Part shown: one piece after another, positions 17,930 to 26,132 of the stretch | How positions within the stretch are numbered: position 1 is the first letter of the stretch | Layout of the letters: every line of letters begins with the position of its first letter | NCBI RefSeq assembly: GCF_029813115.1 | Contig: NZ_JAPZDS010000012.1 | Span: 79,152-143,151 of the forward strand | DNA: 64,000 nt | Direction of reading: 5' to 3' | Source of the DNA: Aureimonas sp. SK2 | Lineage (GTDB): Bacteria; Pseudomonadota; Alphaproteobacteria; Rhizobiales; Rhizobiaceae | Notes under the pieces: model-generated | Told to the model about the DNA's origin: nothing | The model's input: only the letters and a program-made list of their open reading frames with translations | The model's database searches: none | Position numbers and translations under genes: made by a program

Positions 17930-20464
17930 ATGCGGACGCGCGAATCGATGGGGGTGGATCGGGGGATCCGCTCGAACGAATCATGTCGAAAAGGCTGGCG
18001 GCGCCCGGTGCCCGTCGCCTCGCTCGGCCTCGCGCTTCCCGGCGCCCTGCTTCTGGCCGTACCCGCCCGCGCGCAAGGGGCTGGCAGTCCCGCGGCCGCC
18101 GATCCGCTTCTCTATCTCGCCCTGATCGCCCTCACGATCGGCGCCGCGATGATCGCCGCCGTCTGGCTGATCCGCCAGCAGGCCGCCACGGCCGACGAAA
18201 ACGCCCGGCTGCGTGCCGAACTCGCCGACGCGATGACCGAGGCCGAGCGCCGCGCGGGGCTCCTCACCGACGACCACCAGCGCCTGCTCGTCTATGCCGG
18301 CCAGGGCGCGTCGGACGTGATCGGCGCTCTGCCCAAGAACCTCGGCATCCCCGCCGAGCCCGCGGCCTTCCTCGCCTTCGAGGCCTGGATGGGAACGGAG
18401 GAGGCGCGCCGCCTCGAAGCCGCGATCCTTCAGCTCCGCCACCGCGCCGAGACCTTCCGCCTGGAGATCGAGCGGCCCGACGGGCGGCTGATTGAGGCGA
18501 GCGGACGCACCGTCGGCGCGCTCGCCACCGTGCGCTTCACGCCCCTTTCGGGCCTGCGCGAGGAACTGGCCGCCCTCAAGGTCGAGCACGCCCGCACCAA
18601 CGGCATGATCGAGACCATGCAGGCCCTGTTCGACGCCGCCCCCGTGCCGATGTGGGTGCGGGACGAGGACGAGCGGCTGATCTGGGTGAACGACGCCTAT
18701 GCGCGGGCGGTGGATGCTCCCGGCGTCACCAGCGCCGTCACGGGCCAGACCGAGTTCCTGAACGAACAGGATCGCGCCCGCATCGTGGTGCAGCGCCGCC
18801 ATTCCGGCCATTTCGCCGACCGCCTGAGCGCCGTGGTCGAGGCCGACCGCCGCAACTTCCAGGTCGTGGACGCCGCAGGTCCCTTCGGCTCGGCCGGTCT
18901 GGCCGTCGACGTGTCCGACGCCGAGGCGATCCGCCGCGAGCTGACCGAGACCGTGCGCTCGCATTCGGAGACGCTGGACCAGCTCACCACCGCCATCGCG
19001 CGTTTCGACGAGAAGACGCGCCTTCTCTATCACAACGCCGCCTTCGCGCGCCTGTTCGACCTCTCGACGACCTATCTCGAGACCGCGCCCGACCATATCG
19101 GCATCCTCGACCAGCTCCGCTCGCGCGGCATCCTGCCGGACGACCGCCCCTTGCGCGACGTCAAGGCCGACATCCTGGCCGCCCACCGCGCCACGCAGCC
19201 GACCGAAGCCCTCTGGCACCTGACCGACGGGCGCACGCTCCGCGTCTTCGCCAGCCCCGAGCCGCGCGGCGGCGCGAGCTGGGTGTTCGAGGACCTGACC
19301 GAGAAGCTGCAGCTCGAATCGCGCCTGAACTCGCTGGTCCGCCTCCAGGGCGAGACGCTGGACTTCCTGCGCGAGGGCGTCGCCGTGTTCGGCCAGGACG
19401 GGCGCCTGCGTCTGTCCAACCCGATCTTCGCCGAGCTCTGGGGCCTTTCGGCTGAGTTCCTCGCCGCCAAGCCCCACATCCGCGCTTTCGCCGCCACCGC
19501 CTCCGTGTCGATCCGGCCGGGCCAGGGCAACGAGCCAGGCCCGAGCTGGGCCACCTTCGCCCATGCCGTCACCGCCTTCGACGAAGGCGCGCGCGAGGCC
19601 GAAAGCGGCGAGATCGAGCTCTCCGACGGCCGCGTGCAGGCCTATGGCGTGGTGCCGCTGCCGGGCGGGCAGACCATGCTCACCTTCACCGACATTTCCG
19701 ACGCGCGCGAGGCCGAGCGCATGCTGCGCGAGCGGAACGAAGCTCTGGAGAACGCCGCGCGCCTGAAGAGCGACTTCGTCCAGCACGTCAACTACGAGCT
19801 GCGCTCACCGCTCACCAACATCATCGGCTTCTCCGCGCTCCTGCGCTCGCCCGAGACGGGACCGCTCAACGACCGGCAGTCGGAATATCTCGACTATATC
19901 GGCACCTCGACCTCCTCGCTCCTGACCATCGTCAACGACATCCTGGATCTGGCGACGATCGACGCCGGCATCATGGATCTCGACCTGACGGATGTCGACG
20001 TCGCCGGCACCGTGGAGCACGCCGCCGAGGCGGTGCGCGACCGGTTCCGCGAGAACGACATCATCCTCAACATCGATCTCAGCCGGGCCGGCTCGACCTT
20101 CCGGGCCGACGGGCACCGCGTCACGCAGATCCTGTTCAATCTCCTGTCCAACGCGGCCAACTTCGCTCCGGCCGGCTCGGTGGTGAACCTCAGGGCCGTG
20201 CGGAGCAACGGCGAGATGGTGTTCAGCGTCGCCGACCACGGGCCGGGCATCGCGCCCGGCGAGGTCGCCCGCCTGTTCGAGCGCTTCGAGACCAACCCGT
20301 CGGGCGGCCGCCAGTCCGGCGCCGGACTCGGCCTCTCGATCGTGCGCTCCTTCGTCGAGCTGCACGGCGGCAAGGTCGAGATCCAGTCCGGTCCGAAGGG
20401 CGGCACCACCGTGCTCTGCCGCTTCCCGCTCGCCCGCGACGAACGGGACCTCGCCGCCGAATGA
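17930..20464 (+). CDS. divL: DivL-type PAS sensor kinase with tyrosine in the H-box
   Basis: An 844-residue membrane-anchored protein: a basic N-terminus and hydrophobic segments up to about residue 85, several PAS-like domains (for example AAPVPMWVRDEDERLIWVND and DEKTRLLYHNAAF), then HisKA and HATPase domains. In the H-box FVQHVNYELRSPLTNI, residue 622 is tyrosine where kinases have histidine, the hallmark of DivL. DivL helps control the CckA-CtrA cell-cycle pathway. The ATPase motifs LLSNAANFAP, DHGPGIA and GAGLGLSI are intact. It lies between ahcY and tsaE; its stop overlaps the next start (ATGA). Confidence 0.88.
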   Translation: MRTRESMGVDRGIRSNESCRKGWRRPVPVASLGLALPGALLLAVPARAQGAGSPAAADPLLYLALIALTIGAAMIAAVWLIRQQAATADENARLRAELADAMTEAERRAGLLTDDHQRLLVYAGQGASDVIGALPKNLGIPAEPAAFLAFEAWMGTEEARRLEAAILQLRHRAETFRLEIERPDGRLIEASGRTVGALATVRFTPLSGLREELAALKVEHARTNGMIETMQALFDAAPVPMWVRDEDERLIWVNDAYARAVDAPGVTSAVTGQTEFLNEQDRARIVVQRRHSGHFADRLSAVVEADRRNFQVVDAAGPFGSAGLAVDVSDAEAIRRELTETVRSHSETLDQLTTAIARFDEKTRLLYHNAAFARLFDLSTTYLETAPDHIGILDQLRSRGILPDDRPLRDVKADILAAHRATQPTEALWHLTDGRTLRVFASPEPRGGASWVFEDLTEKLQLESRLNSLVRLQGETLDFLREGVAVFGQDGRLRLSNPIFAELWGLSAEFLAAKPHIRAFAATASVSIRPGQGNEPGPSWATFAHAVTAFDEGAREAESGEIELSDGRVQAYGVVPLPGGQTMLTFTDISDAREAERMLRERNEALENAARLKSDFVQHVNYELRSPLTNIIGFSALLRSPETGPLNDRQSEYLDYIGTSTSSLLTIVNDILDLATIDAGIMDLDLTDVDVAGTVEHAAEAVRDRFRENDIILNIDLSRAGSTFRADGHRVTQILFNLLSNAANFAPAGSVVNLRAVRSNGEMVFSVADHGPGIAPGEVARLFERFETNPSGGRQSGAGLGLSIVRSFVELHGGKVEIQSGPKGGTTVLCRFPLARDERDLAAE

Positions 20465-22026
20465 GCACCGCCCCCGGCGGCGCCGGAGACGAGACGCACA
20501 GCTTCACCCTCGACCTTCCCGACGAAGCGGCGACACGGCGCCTCGCCGCCGTCCTTGCTCCTCTCCTCGGAACAGGGGACGTCCTCGCCCTGTCCGGACC
20601 GCTCGGCGCCGGCAAGACGACGCTCGCGCGCGCGCTCATCCGCGCGGTGGCGGGCGATCCGGATCTCGAGGTCCCCTCGCCCACCTATACGCTGGTCCAG
20701 ATCTACCCGACGCGCCCGCGCATCAGCCATTTCGACCTCTACCGCCTGTCCGATCCGGAAGAGCTGGTCGAACTCGGCTTCGAGGAGGCGGCGGAGGCCG
20801 GGATCGTGCTGGCTGAATGGCCGGAGCAGGCGCAGGAGATCCTGCGCGTCGCCAATCTCCGCCTGACCCTGACCGATACGCCGGGCGGCGGGCGGCAGGC
20901 GGTGCTCGCGGCCCTGCCGGAGATGGCCGCCCGCCTCGATCGTCCCATGGCGTTGATGGCCTTTCTCGAAGCCGCCGCGCAAGGCGGTGCCGAGCGTGTG
21001 CCCTTTCCCGGCGACGCCTCGGCGCGCCGCTACGAGGTGCTCACTGCCCGAGACGGGCGGCCGCTGATCCTGATGGATTCGCCGGATCTCGTCCTGGGTC
21101 CGCCGGTGCGGGACGGCCGCGCCTATGCCGAGATCGCGCGCTCGGCCCGCAACACCGTACCCTTTGTGGCCGTGGCCGAGGCGTTGCGCGCACGCGGCCT
21201 CGTGACGCCCCGCATCCACGCCTTCGATACGGCCCGCGGCTTCGTGCTGATGGAAGACCTAGGTCGCGAGGGCGTGCTCGACGCGGCCGGCCGGCCGATC
21301 CCGGAGCGCTACGAAGCGGCGATGCTGGCGCTTGCCCATCTCCACGCGACGCCGTTCGACGGGCATCTCCGATTGCCGGACGGCCGCCCCTACGACGTGC
21401 CCCCCTTCGATCATGCCGCCATGGCCATCGAGGCCAGCCTCCTCCTCGACTGGTATGTGCCCCATGTCTTCGGCCGGCCCGCGACGGAGGCCGAGCGGGC
21501 GGAATTCGAAGCGGTCTGGAACCGACTCTTCACGATCCTCGACACGGCCGAGCGCCACATCGTCCAGCGCGACGTGCAGGCGCCGAACCTCATCTGGCGC
21601 GCGGGCGAAACCGGGCTCGACCGCATCGCCTTCCTGGACTTCCAGGACGCCATGGTCGGCCCGTCCGCCTACGACGTGGCCGCCCTCGCCCACGATCCGC
21701 GCGTCACCATCGAGCCCGAGCTGGAGGCTCGGCTTCGCACTGCCTATGTCGCCGCGCGCCGCGCCACCGACCCGGACTTCGACGTGGCCGGTTTCGAGAC
21801 CGCCTACGCCATCATGGCCGCGCAGCGCCAGACCAAGATCCTCGGCATCTTCGTTCGCCTCCTGCGCCGGGATGGCAAGCCGCAATACCTGCGTCACATT
21901 CCGCGGATTAAAGCCTATCTCAAGAAAACGCTAAGCCATCCGTCGCTCGGCGAACTGGCACGCCTCTACGAAGCGTGGCAGATTCTGGCCGACCAAGACG
22001 CCCCTTCCGATACGAGCCAGACGTGA
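20461..22026 (+). CDS. tsaE: Fusion of TsaE ATPase and an AmgK-like sugar/aminoglycoside phosphotransferase
   Basis: Residues about 1-160 are TsaE, the ATPase of the tRNA t6A complex: Walker A GPLGAGKTTLARAL, SPTYTLV, HFDLYRL and AEWPEQ. Residues about 165-521 form an APH/choline-kinase fold: FPGDASARRYEVL, LMEDLG, and the catalytic and metal loops IVQRDVQAPNLIW and IAFLDFQDAMVGP. In AmgK the second domain phosphorylates N-acetylmuramate or GlcNAc at C1. There is no sign of a frameshift; the fusion is a known arrangement in this order. It overlaps divL and the nucleotidyltransferase gene by 4 bases each. Confidence 0.92.
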   Translation: MSTAPGGAGDETHSFTLDLPDEAATRRLAAVLAPLLGTGDVLALSGPLGAGKTTLARALIRAVAGDPDLEVPSPTYTLVQIYPTRPRISHFDLYRLSDPEELVELGFEEAAEAGIVLAEWPEQAQEILRVANLRLTLTDTPGGGRQAVLAALPEMAARLDRPMALMAFLEAAAQGGAERVPFPGDASARRYEVLTARDGRPLILMDSPDLVLGPPVRDGRAYAEIARSARNTVPFVAVAEALRARGLVTPRIHAFDTARGFVLMEDLGREGVLDAAGRPIPERYEAAMLALAHLHATPFDGHLRLPDGRPYDVPPFDHAAMAIEASLLLDWYVPHVFGRPATEAERAEFEAVWNRLFTILDTAERHIVQRDVQAPNLIWRAGETGLDRIAFLDFQDAMVGPSAYDVAALAHDPRVTIEPELEARLRTAYVAARRATDPDFDVAGFETAYAIMAAQRQTKILGIFVRLLRRDGKPQYLRHIPRIKAYLKKTLSHPSLGELARLYEAWQILADQDAPSDTSQT

Positions 22027-22793
22027 ACGCCCGCATCATTCCCGCCCGTCCTCCCCGCGCGCCCAAGCCGAAGACCGCGATGATCCTCGCCGCAGGCCTC
22101 GGCAAGCGCATGCGCCCAATCACCTCGACCATCCCCAAGCCCCTCGTCGAAATCCGCGGCAAGGCGCTGATCGACTACGGGCTCGACGCGCTCGCCCGCA
22201 ACGGCGTCGAGCGCGTCGTGGTCAACGTCCACTATATGGCCGACCTGATGCGCGCCCACCTGCGCAAGCGCCGCGACATGGAGGTCGTCGTCTCCGACGA
22301 GAGCGACAGGCTGCTCGAGTCGGGCGGCGGCATCGTGCGCGCCCTGCCGCTGCTCGGCGACGATCCGTTCTATCTCATCAATTCCGACACGTTCTGGATC
22401 GACGGCTACCGCGACAACCTCGACCTTCTCGCCGATCTCTGGAACCCGGCGGACGCCGACATGGCCCTCCTCATCGCCGAGATGCGGCAAGCCACCGGCT
22501 ACGAGGGGCGCGGCGACTTCACCATGGACCGCGAGGGCCGCCTGCGCCGCGTCGCCGAGCGCGACATGAGCCCCTTCATCTACGCCGGCGCCGGCATTCT
22601 GAAGCCCGACCTCTTCCGCGATCTCCCCGAGGAGACCTTCTCCCTCAACCGCGTCTTCGACCGCTCCATCGAGGCCGAACGCCTCTTCGGCGTGCGCCTT
22701 GATGGACTTTGGATCACCGTCGGCACCCCCCGCGCCATCGCCGAGGCCGAAGCCGCCTTCGCGGCCAGCGCGACGCGGGCCGAGAGGGCCTGA
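22023..22793 (+). CDS. murU: MurU-like sugar-1-phosphate nucleotidyltransferase
   Basis: A 256-residue nucleotidyltransferase with the AMILAAGLGKRMRP motif, PKPLVEIRGK, the metal-binding NSDTFWIDG and the C-terminal WITVGTPRAIAEAE. MurU makes UDP-N-acetylmuramate from MurNAc-1-phosphate in peptidoglycan recycling, taking the product of AmgK. The preceding gene ends in an AmgK-like domain and the GTG start overlaps its stop, so the two probably work in that pathway. A glucose-1-phosphate enzyme is a less likely alternative. Confidence 0.85.
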   Translation: MNARIIPARPPRAPKPKTAMILAAGLGKRMRPITSTIPKPLVEIRGKALIDYGLDALARNGVERVVVNVHYMADLMRAHLRKRRDMEVVVSDESDRLLESGGGIVRALPLLGDDPFYLINSDTFWIDGYRDNLDLLADLWNPADADMALLIAEMRQATGYEGRGDFTMDREGRLRRVAERDMSPFIYAGAGILKPDLFRDLPEETFSLNRVFDRSIEAERLFGVRLDGLWITVGTPRAIAEAEAAFAASATRAERA

Positions 22794-22800
22794 GGATAAA

Positions 22801-22976
22801 GCGGGGTTCCACCCCGCACCCCGCCAGGGGAAATGATTTCCCCTGGACCCCTCGTCGTTTTGCGATGTGTCCGAAGGTGAGGAGGGCCAGCGGCCCTCCT
22901 CACCTTCGGAAAAGTCCCAGACGGAAAGAAGGGTTCGGGAATTCCTTCCCGAGCGGGGATCGGGGCGGCAGCCCCG
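22801..22976. repeat. Cluster of five hairpins, REP/mosaic-like intergenic element
   Basis: Five inverted repeats in a row: GCGGGGT/ACCCCGC at 22801-22817; CCAGGGGAAAT/ATTTCCCCTGG at 22824-22846; a perfect 19-bp stem with three-base loop at 22870-22910; TCGGGAA/TTCCCGA at 22935-22952; CGGGGC/GCCCCG at 22961-22976. No T-tracts follow. The block fills the gap between murU and addB and resembles palindromic intergenic repeats of Alphaproteobacteria. Confidence 0.7.
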
Positions 22977-23021
22977 TCAAGCCCTTTCACCCACCCTGCC
23001 CGCTCGGCTAGGGTGGCCGCG

Positions 23022-26000
23022 ATGCCCTCGCATGTCTTCTCCATCGCCCCTGCCCTACCCTTCCTGCCGACGCTGGCGCGTGGCGTCCTCGACGGGCGTT
23101 TCCTGCCGGGGGAGGATTTTTCTGCCGATCCGCTGGCGCTCGCCGGCCTGACGATCCTGGTGCCGACGCGGCGCTCGGCGCGATCGCTGGCGGGCGAGTT
23201 CGCGCGGGCGATGGGCGGCGGATCGGCCATCCTCCCTTCCATCCGCACCCTGGCGGAGGCGGACGAGGGGGCGGCCTTCGTCGGCCTGGAGAACAGCCTC
23301 GCCCCGGCGATGGACCCGCTGGAGCGCCATCTCCTCCTGGCGCGGCTGGTGCGCTTCTGGAAGGACGGCTTGAACCGGCAGGCGTTGCGGGTGCTGGCGA
23401 ACGAGGAGATCGTGCTGCCGGCGTCGGCGGCCGACGCGCTTTATTCGGCCGAGGACCTCTGCGTCTTTCTCGACGAGGCGGTGACGGAAGAGGCGGGCCT
23501 GCACAAGCTGACGGGCCTTGCGCCCGACCGCCTCGCCGAATGGTGGCAGCTCACGCTGACCTTTCTGTCGATCCTCTCCGAACAATGGCCGGCGATCCTG
23601 AGGGAACGGGGCGTCGAGGACCGCGCGACCCTGCGCCGGCATTGGTTCGACGCGGAAGCCGAGCGGCTCGTGGCCAGCGGCTCGCGCGGACCGGTCATCG
23701 TCGCGGGCTCGACGGCGACGGCGCCTTCGACGCTGCGCTTCCTGCGGGCGGTGGCGGGCCTGCCCAACGGGGCGGTGATCCTGCCGGGCGTCGACTGCCA
23801 CCTCGACGACAGGAGCTTCGATGCGATCGACCGCTCCCGTTCCATCGCCGCGCCCGGCCATCCGCAGCATGCCCTGAAGCGCATCCTGCAGGGGCTGCTG
23901 GTCGAGCGGGCAGGGATCGAGCTCCTGTGTCCGAAGGAAGGCCATCCGCTCCTGGCCCGCGAGCGCTTCCTGTCCGACGCGCTGCGCCCGGCCGAGACGA
24001 CAGACGTCTGGCCGGAGGCGAGCCGGCGCCACGGATCGGAGGCGCTGGACGGGCTGGAGCTGATCGAGGCGGCGGACGAGCGCGAGGAAGCGTTGGCGAT
24101 CGCGGTGGCGATCCGCGACGCGCTGTCCGACCCGGACGCGACGGTGGCGCTGACGACGCCGGACCGCAACCTCGCCCGCCGCGTCTCGGCCGAGCTGGAG
24201 CGCTTCGGCGTCGCCGCCAACGATTCCGCTGGCCGCCCGCTCCATGCGACGCCGCCCGGCACCTTCTGCCTCCTGGCGCTGTCCGTGGCGCTGGAGCCCG
24301 GCGATCCGATCACGCTCCTGTCGCTCCTCAAGCACCCGCTCCTACGGCTCGGCCTGTCGCCCGCGCGGGCGCGCGAGGCGGCGCGCACGATCGAGCTGAT
24401 CGCGCTGCGCGGCGGCTGCGGCGTGGCGGACGGCGCGAAGCTCGCTTCACTCTTCGCCGAGCGGCGGAAAGTCGCCGAGGCGGTGGACGGCCGCGCTCCG
24501 CGCCCCGTGCAGCTCGTGCCGGAAGAGGACCGCGACGCCGCGCAATCGCTCGCCGAGCGGCTGGAAGCGGCGTTGCAGCCGCTGTCCGGTCTGCGGGACG
24601 CCGGCGAGCAGGAACTGGCCGAGTACGCCGTCTGCCTGACGCGCGTCCTCGAAGCGCTGGCCGCGGACGAGGACGGCACGCCGACGCCGCTTTATGCCGA
24701 GGAGGCGGGGACCGCCCTGCGTGACATGCTGCGCGGCTGGGTGGCGGCCCCCGAGACCGGCTTTTCCTTCCGCGCGCCCGAACTGCCCGATGTCGCGCTC
24801 GCCCTGATGCGCTCGATCAACGTGCGCCCGCGCGGCGGCCTGTCCCAGCGCGTCTTCATCTGGGGCGCGCTGGAGGCGCGGCTCCAGAGCGTCGACGTGA
24901 TGATCCTCGGCGGCCTGAACGAAGGGACCTGGCCGGGCACCGCGCGCTCCGACGCGTTCCTGTCGCGCGTCATGCGCTCCGAGATCGACCTCGATCCCCC
25001 CGAGCGGCGTATCGGGCTCGCCGCCCATGACCTCTGGATGGCGCTCGGCTGCGGGCGGGTGCTTCTGGCGCGCTCGCACCGGGCGGGCGGCGCGCCGGCC
25101 ATTCCCTCGCGCTGGCTCCAGCGCATCCTGACGCTGGCCGGGCCGGACGGCGCCCGGGCGCTGCGCCGGCGGGGCGAGACCTATCTCCACCATGCGAGAC
25201 GATTGGACGAGCGCCCGCCCGAGCCCGCCGCGCCCCGGCCCGAGCCGAAGCCCCCGCTGGAAGCGCGCCCGATCCGCCACTCCTTCACGGAGGTGGAGAC
25301 GCTGGTGCGCGACCCCTATGCGGTCTTCGCCCGGCGCGTCCTCCGCCTCGACCCGCTGCCCGAGATGATCCGTGCCCCTGGCGCACCGGAGCGCGGAGAC
25401 CTTTATCACGCGATCCTCCACCGCTTCGTGGCCGAGGGCACCGATCCCAACGCCGACGACGCGCGCGACAGGCTACTCGCCATCGCGCGAGAGGAATTCG
25501 ACGCCGCCGCCTTGCCTCCCGAGATCGAGGCGGTCTGGTGGCCGCGCATGGAGACGCTCGCCACCAACATGATCGCCTGGGAGCGCGAGCGGGCGCCGGA
25601 CGTCGCCGAGCGGCTGACGGAGGTGCAGGGCCGCTACAGTCTCCCGGCGCTCGGCGTCGGCTTCCACGGCTATGCCGACCGCATCGACCGGATGCGCGAC
25701 GGCTCGGTCGAGATCATCGACTACAAGACCGGCACCAACCCGTCGGTGAAACAGGCGCGCACGCTGCTCAGCCCACAGCTTCCGCTGGAGGGCGCGATGG
25801 CGCGGCTCGGCGGCTTCGACAAGCTCGGCCCCGCGCCGTCCGTGCGCGACCTCCTCTACGTCCGACTGCGTGAGCGCGACTTCTACGAGGAGCGCCTCGC
25901 CCACAACGGCGGGCGCACGGGCGAGCCGCAGTCGGGCGACGGCCTCTCGGACGCCGCGCTTCGGGCCTTCCAGGGATTGGCCGCGGCCTATCGCAACCCG

Positions 26001-26132
26001 GAGAAGGGCTACCTTTCCCGCGCCCGGCCCTTCCAGGCGGGCGACTTCTCCGGCCCCTACGACCATCTGGCCCGCGCGCGGGAATGGACGGCCGCAGGCG
26101 CCGGTGCGGCCGACGAGGACGCTGCCGAATGA
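23022..26132 (+). CDS. addB: Double-strand break repair protein AddB
   Basis: The inactive-helicase/nuclease subunit of AddAB, which processes double-strand breaks for RecA. The N-terminal part has ILVPTRRSARSLAGEFARA in place of a full Walker A. The middle is helicase-like (NVRPRGGLSQRVFIWGALEAR, LGGLNEGTWPG). The C-terminus is a PD-(D/E)XK nuclease with GDLYHAILHRFV and VEIIDYKTGTNPS. About 1036 residues. ATG 23022 is preferred; GTG 23013 is possible. addA starts within its stop (ATGA). Confidence 0.93.
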   Translation: MPSHVFSIAPALPFLPTLARGVLDGRFLPGEDFSADPLALAGLTILVPTRRSARSLAGEFARAMGGGSAILPSIRTLAEADEGAAFVGLENSLAPAMDPLERHLLLARLVRFWKDGLNRQALRVLANEEIVLPASAADALYSAEDLCVFLDEAVTEEAGLHKLTGLAPDRLAEWWQLTLTFLSILSEQWPAILRERGVEDRATLRRHWFDAEAERLVASGSRGPVIVAGSTATAPSTLRFLRAVAGLPNGAVILPGVDCHLDDRSFDAIDRSRSIAAPGHPQHALKRILQGLLVERAGIELLCPKEGHPLLARERFLSDALRPAETTDVWPEASRRHGSEALDGLELIEAADEREEALAIAVAIRDALSDPDATVALTTPDRNLARRVSAELERFGVAANDSAGRPLHATPPGTFCLLALSVALEPGDPITLLSLLKHPLLRLGLSPARAREAARTIELIALRGGCGVADGAKLASLFAERRKVAEAVDGRAPRPVQLVPEEDRDAAQSLAERLEAALQPLSGLRDAGEQELAEYAVCLTRVLEALAADEDGTPTPLYAEEAGTALRDMLRGWVAAPETGFSFRAPELPDVALALMRSINVRPRGGLSQRVFIWGALEARLQSVDVMILGGLNEGTWPGTARSDAFLSRVMRSEIDLDPPERRIGLAAHDLWMALGCGRVLLARSHRAGGAPAIPSRWLQRILTLAGPDGARALRRRGETYLHHARRLDERPPEPAAPRPEPKPPLEARPIRHSFTEVETLVRDPYAVFARRVLRLDPLPEMIRAPGAPERGDLYHAILHRFVAEGTDPNADDARDRLLAIAREEFDAAALPPEIEAVWWPRMETLATNMIAWERERAPDVAERLTEVQGRYSLPALGVGFHGYADRIDRMRDGSVEIIDYKTGTNPSVKQARTLLSPQLPLEGAMARLGGFDKLGPAPSVRDLLYVRLRERDFYEERLAHNGGRTGEPQSGDGLSDAALRAFQGLAAAYRNPEKGYLSRARPFQAGDFSGPYDHLARAREWTAAGAGAADEDAAE

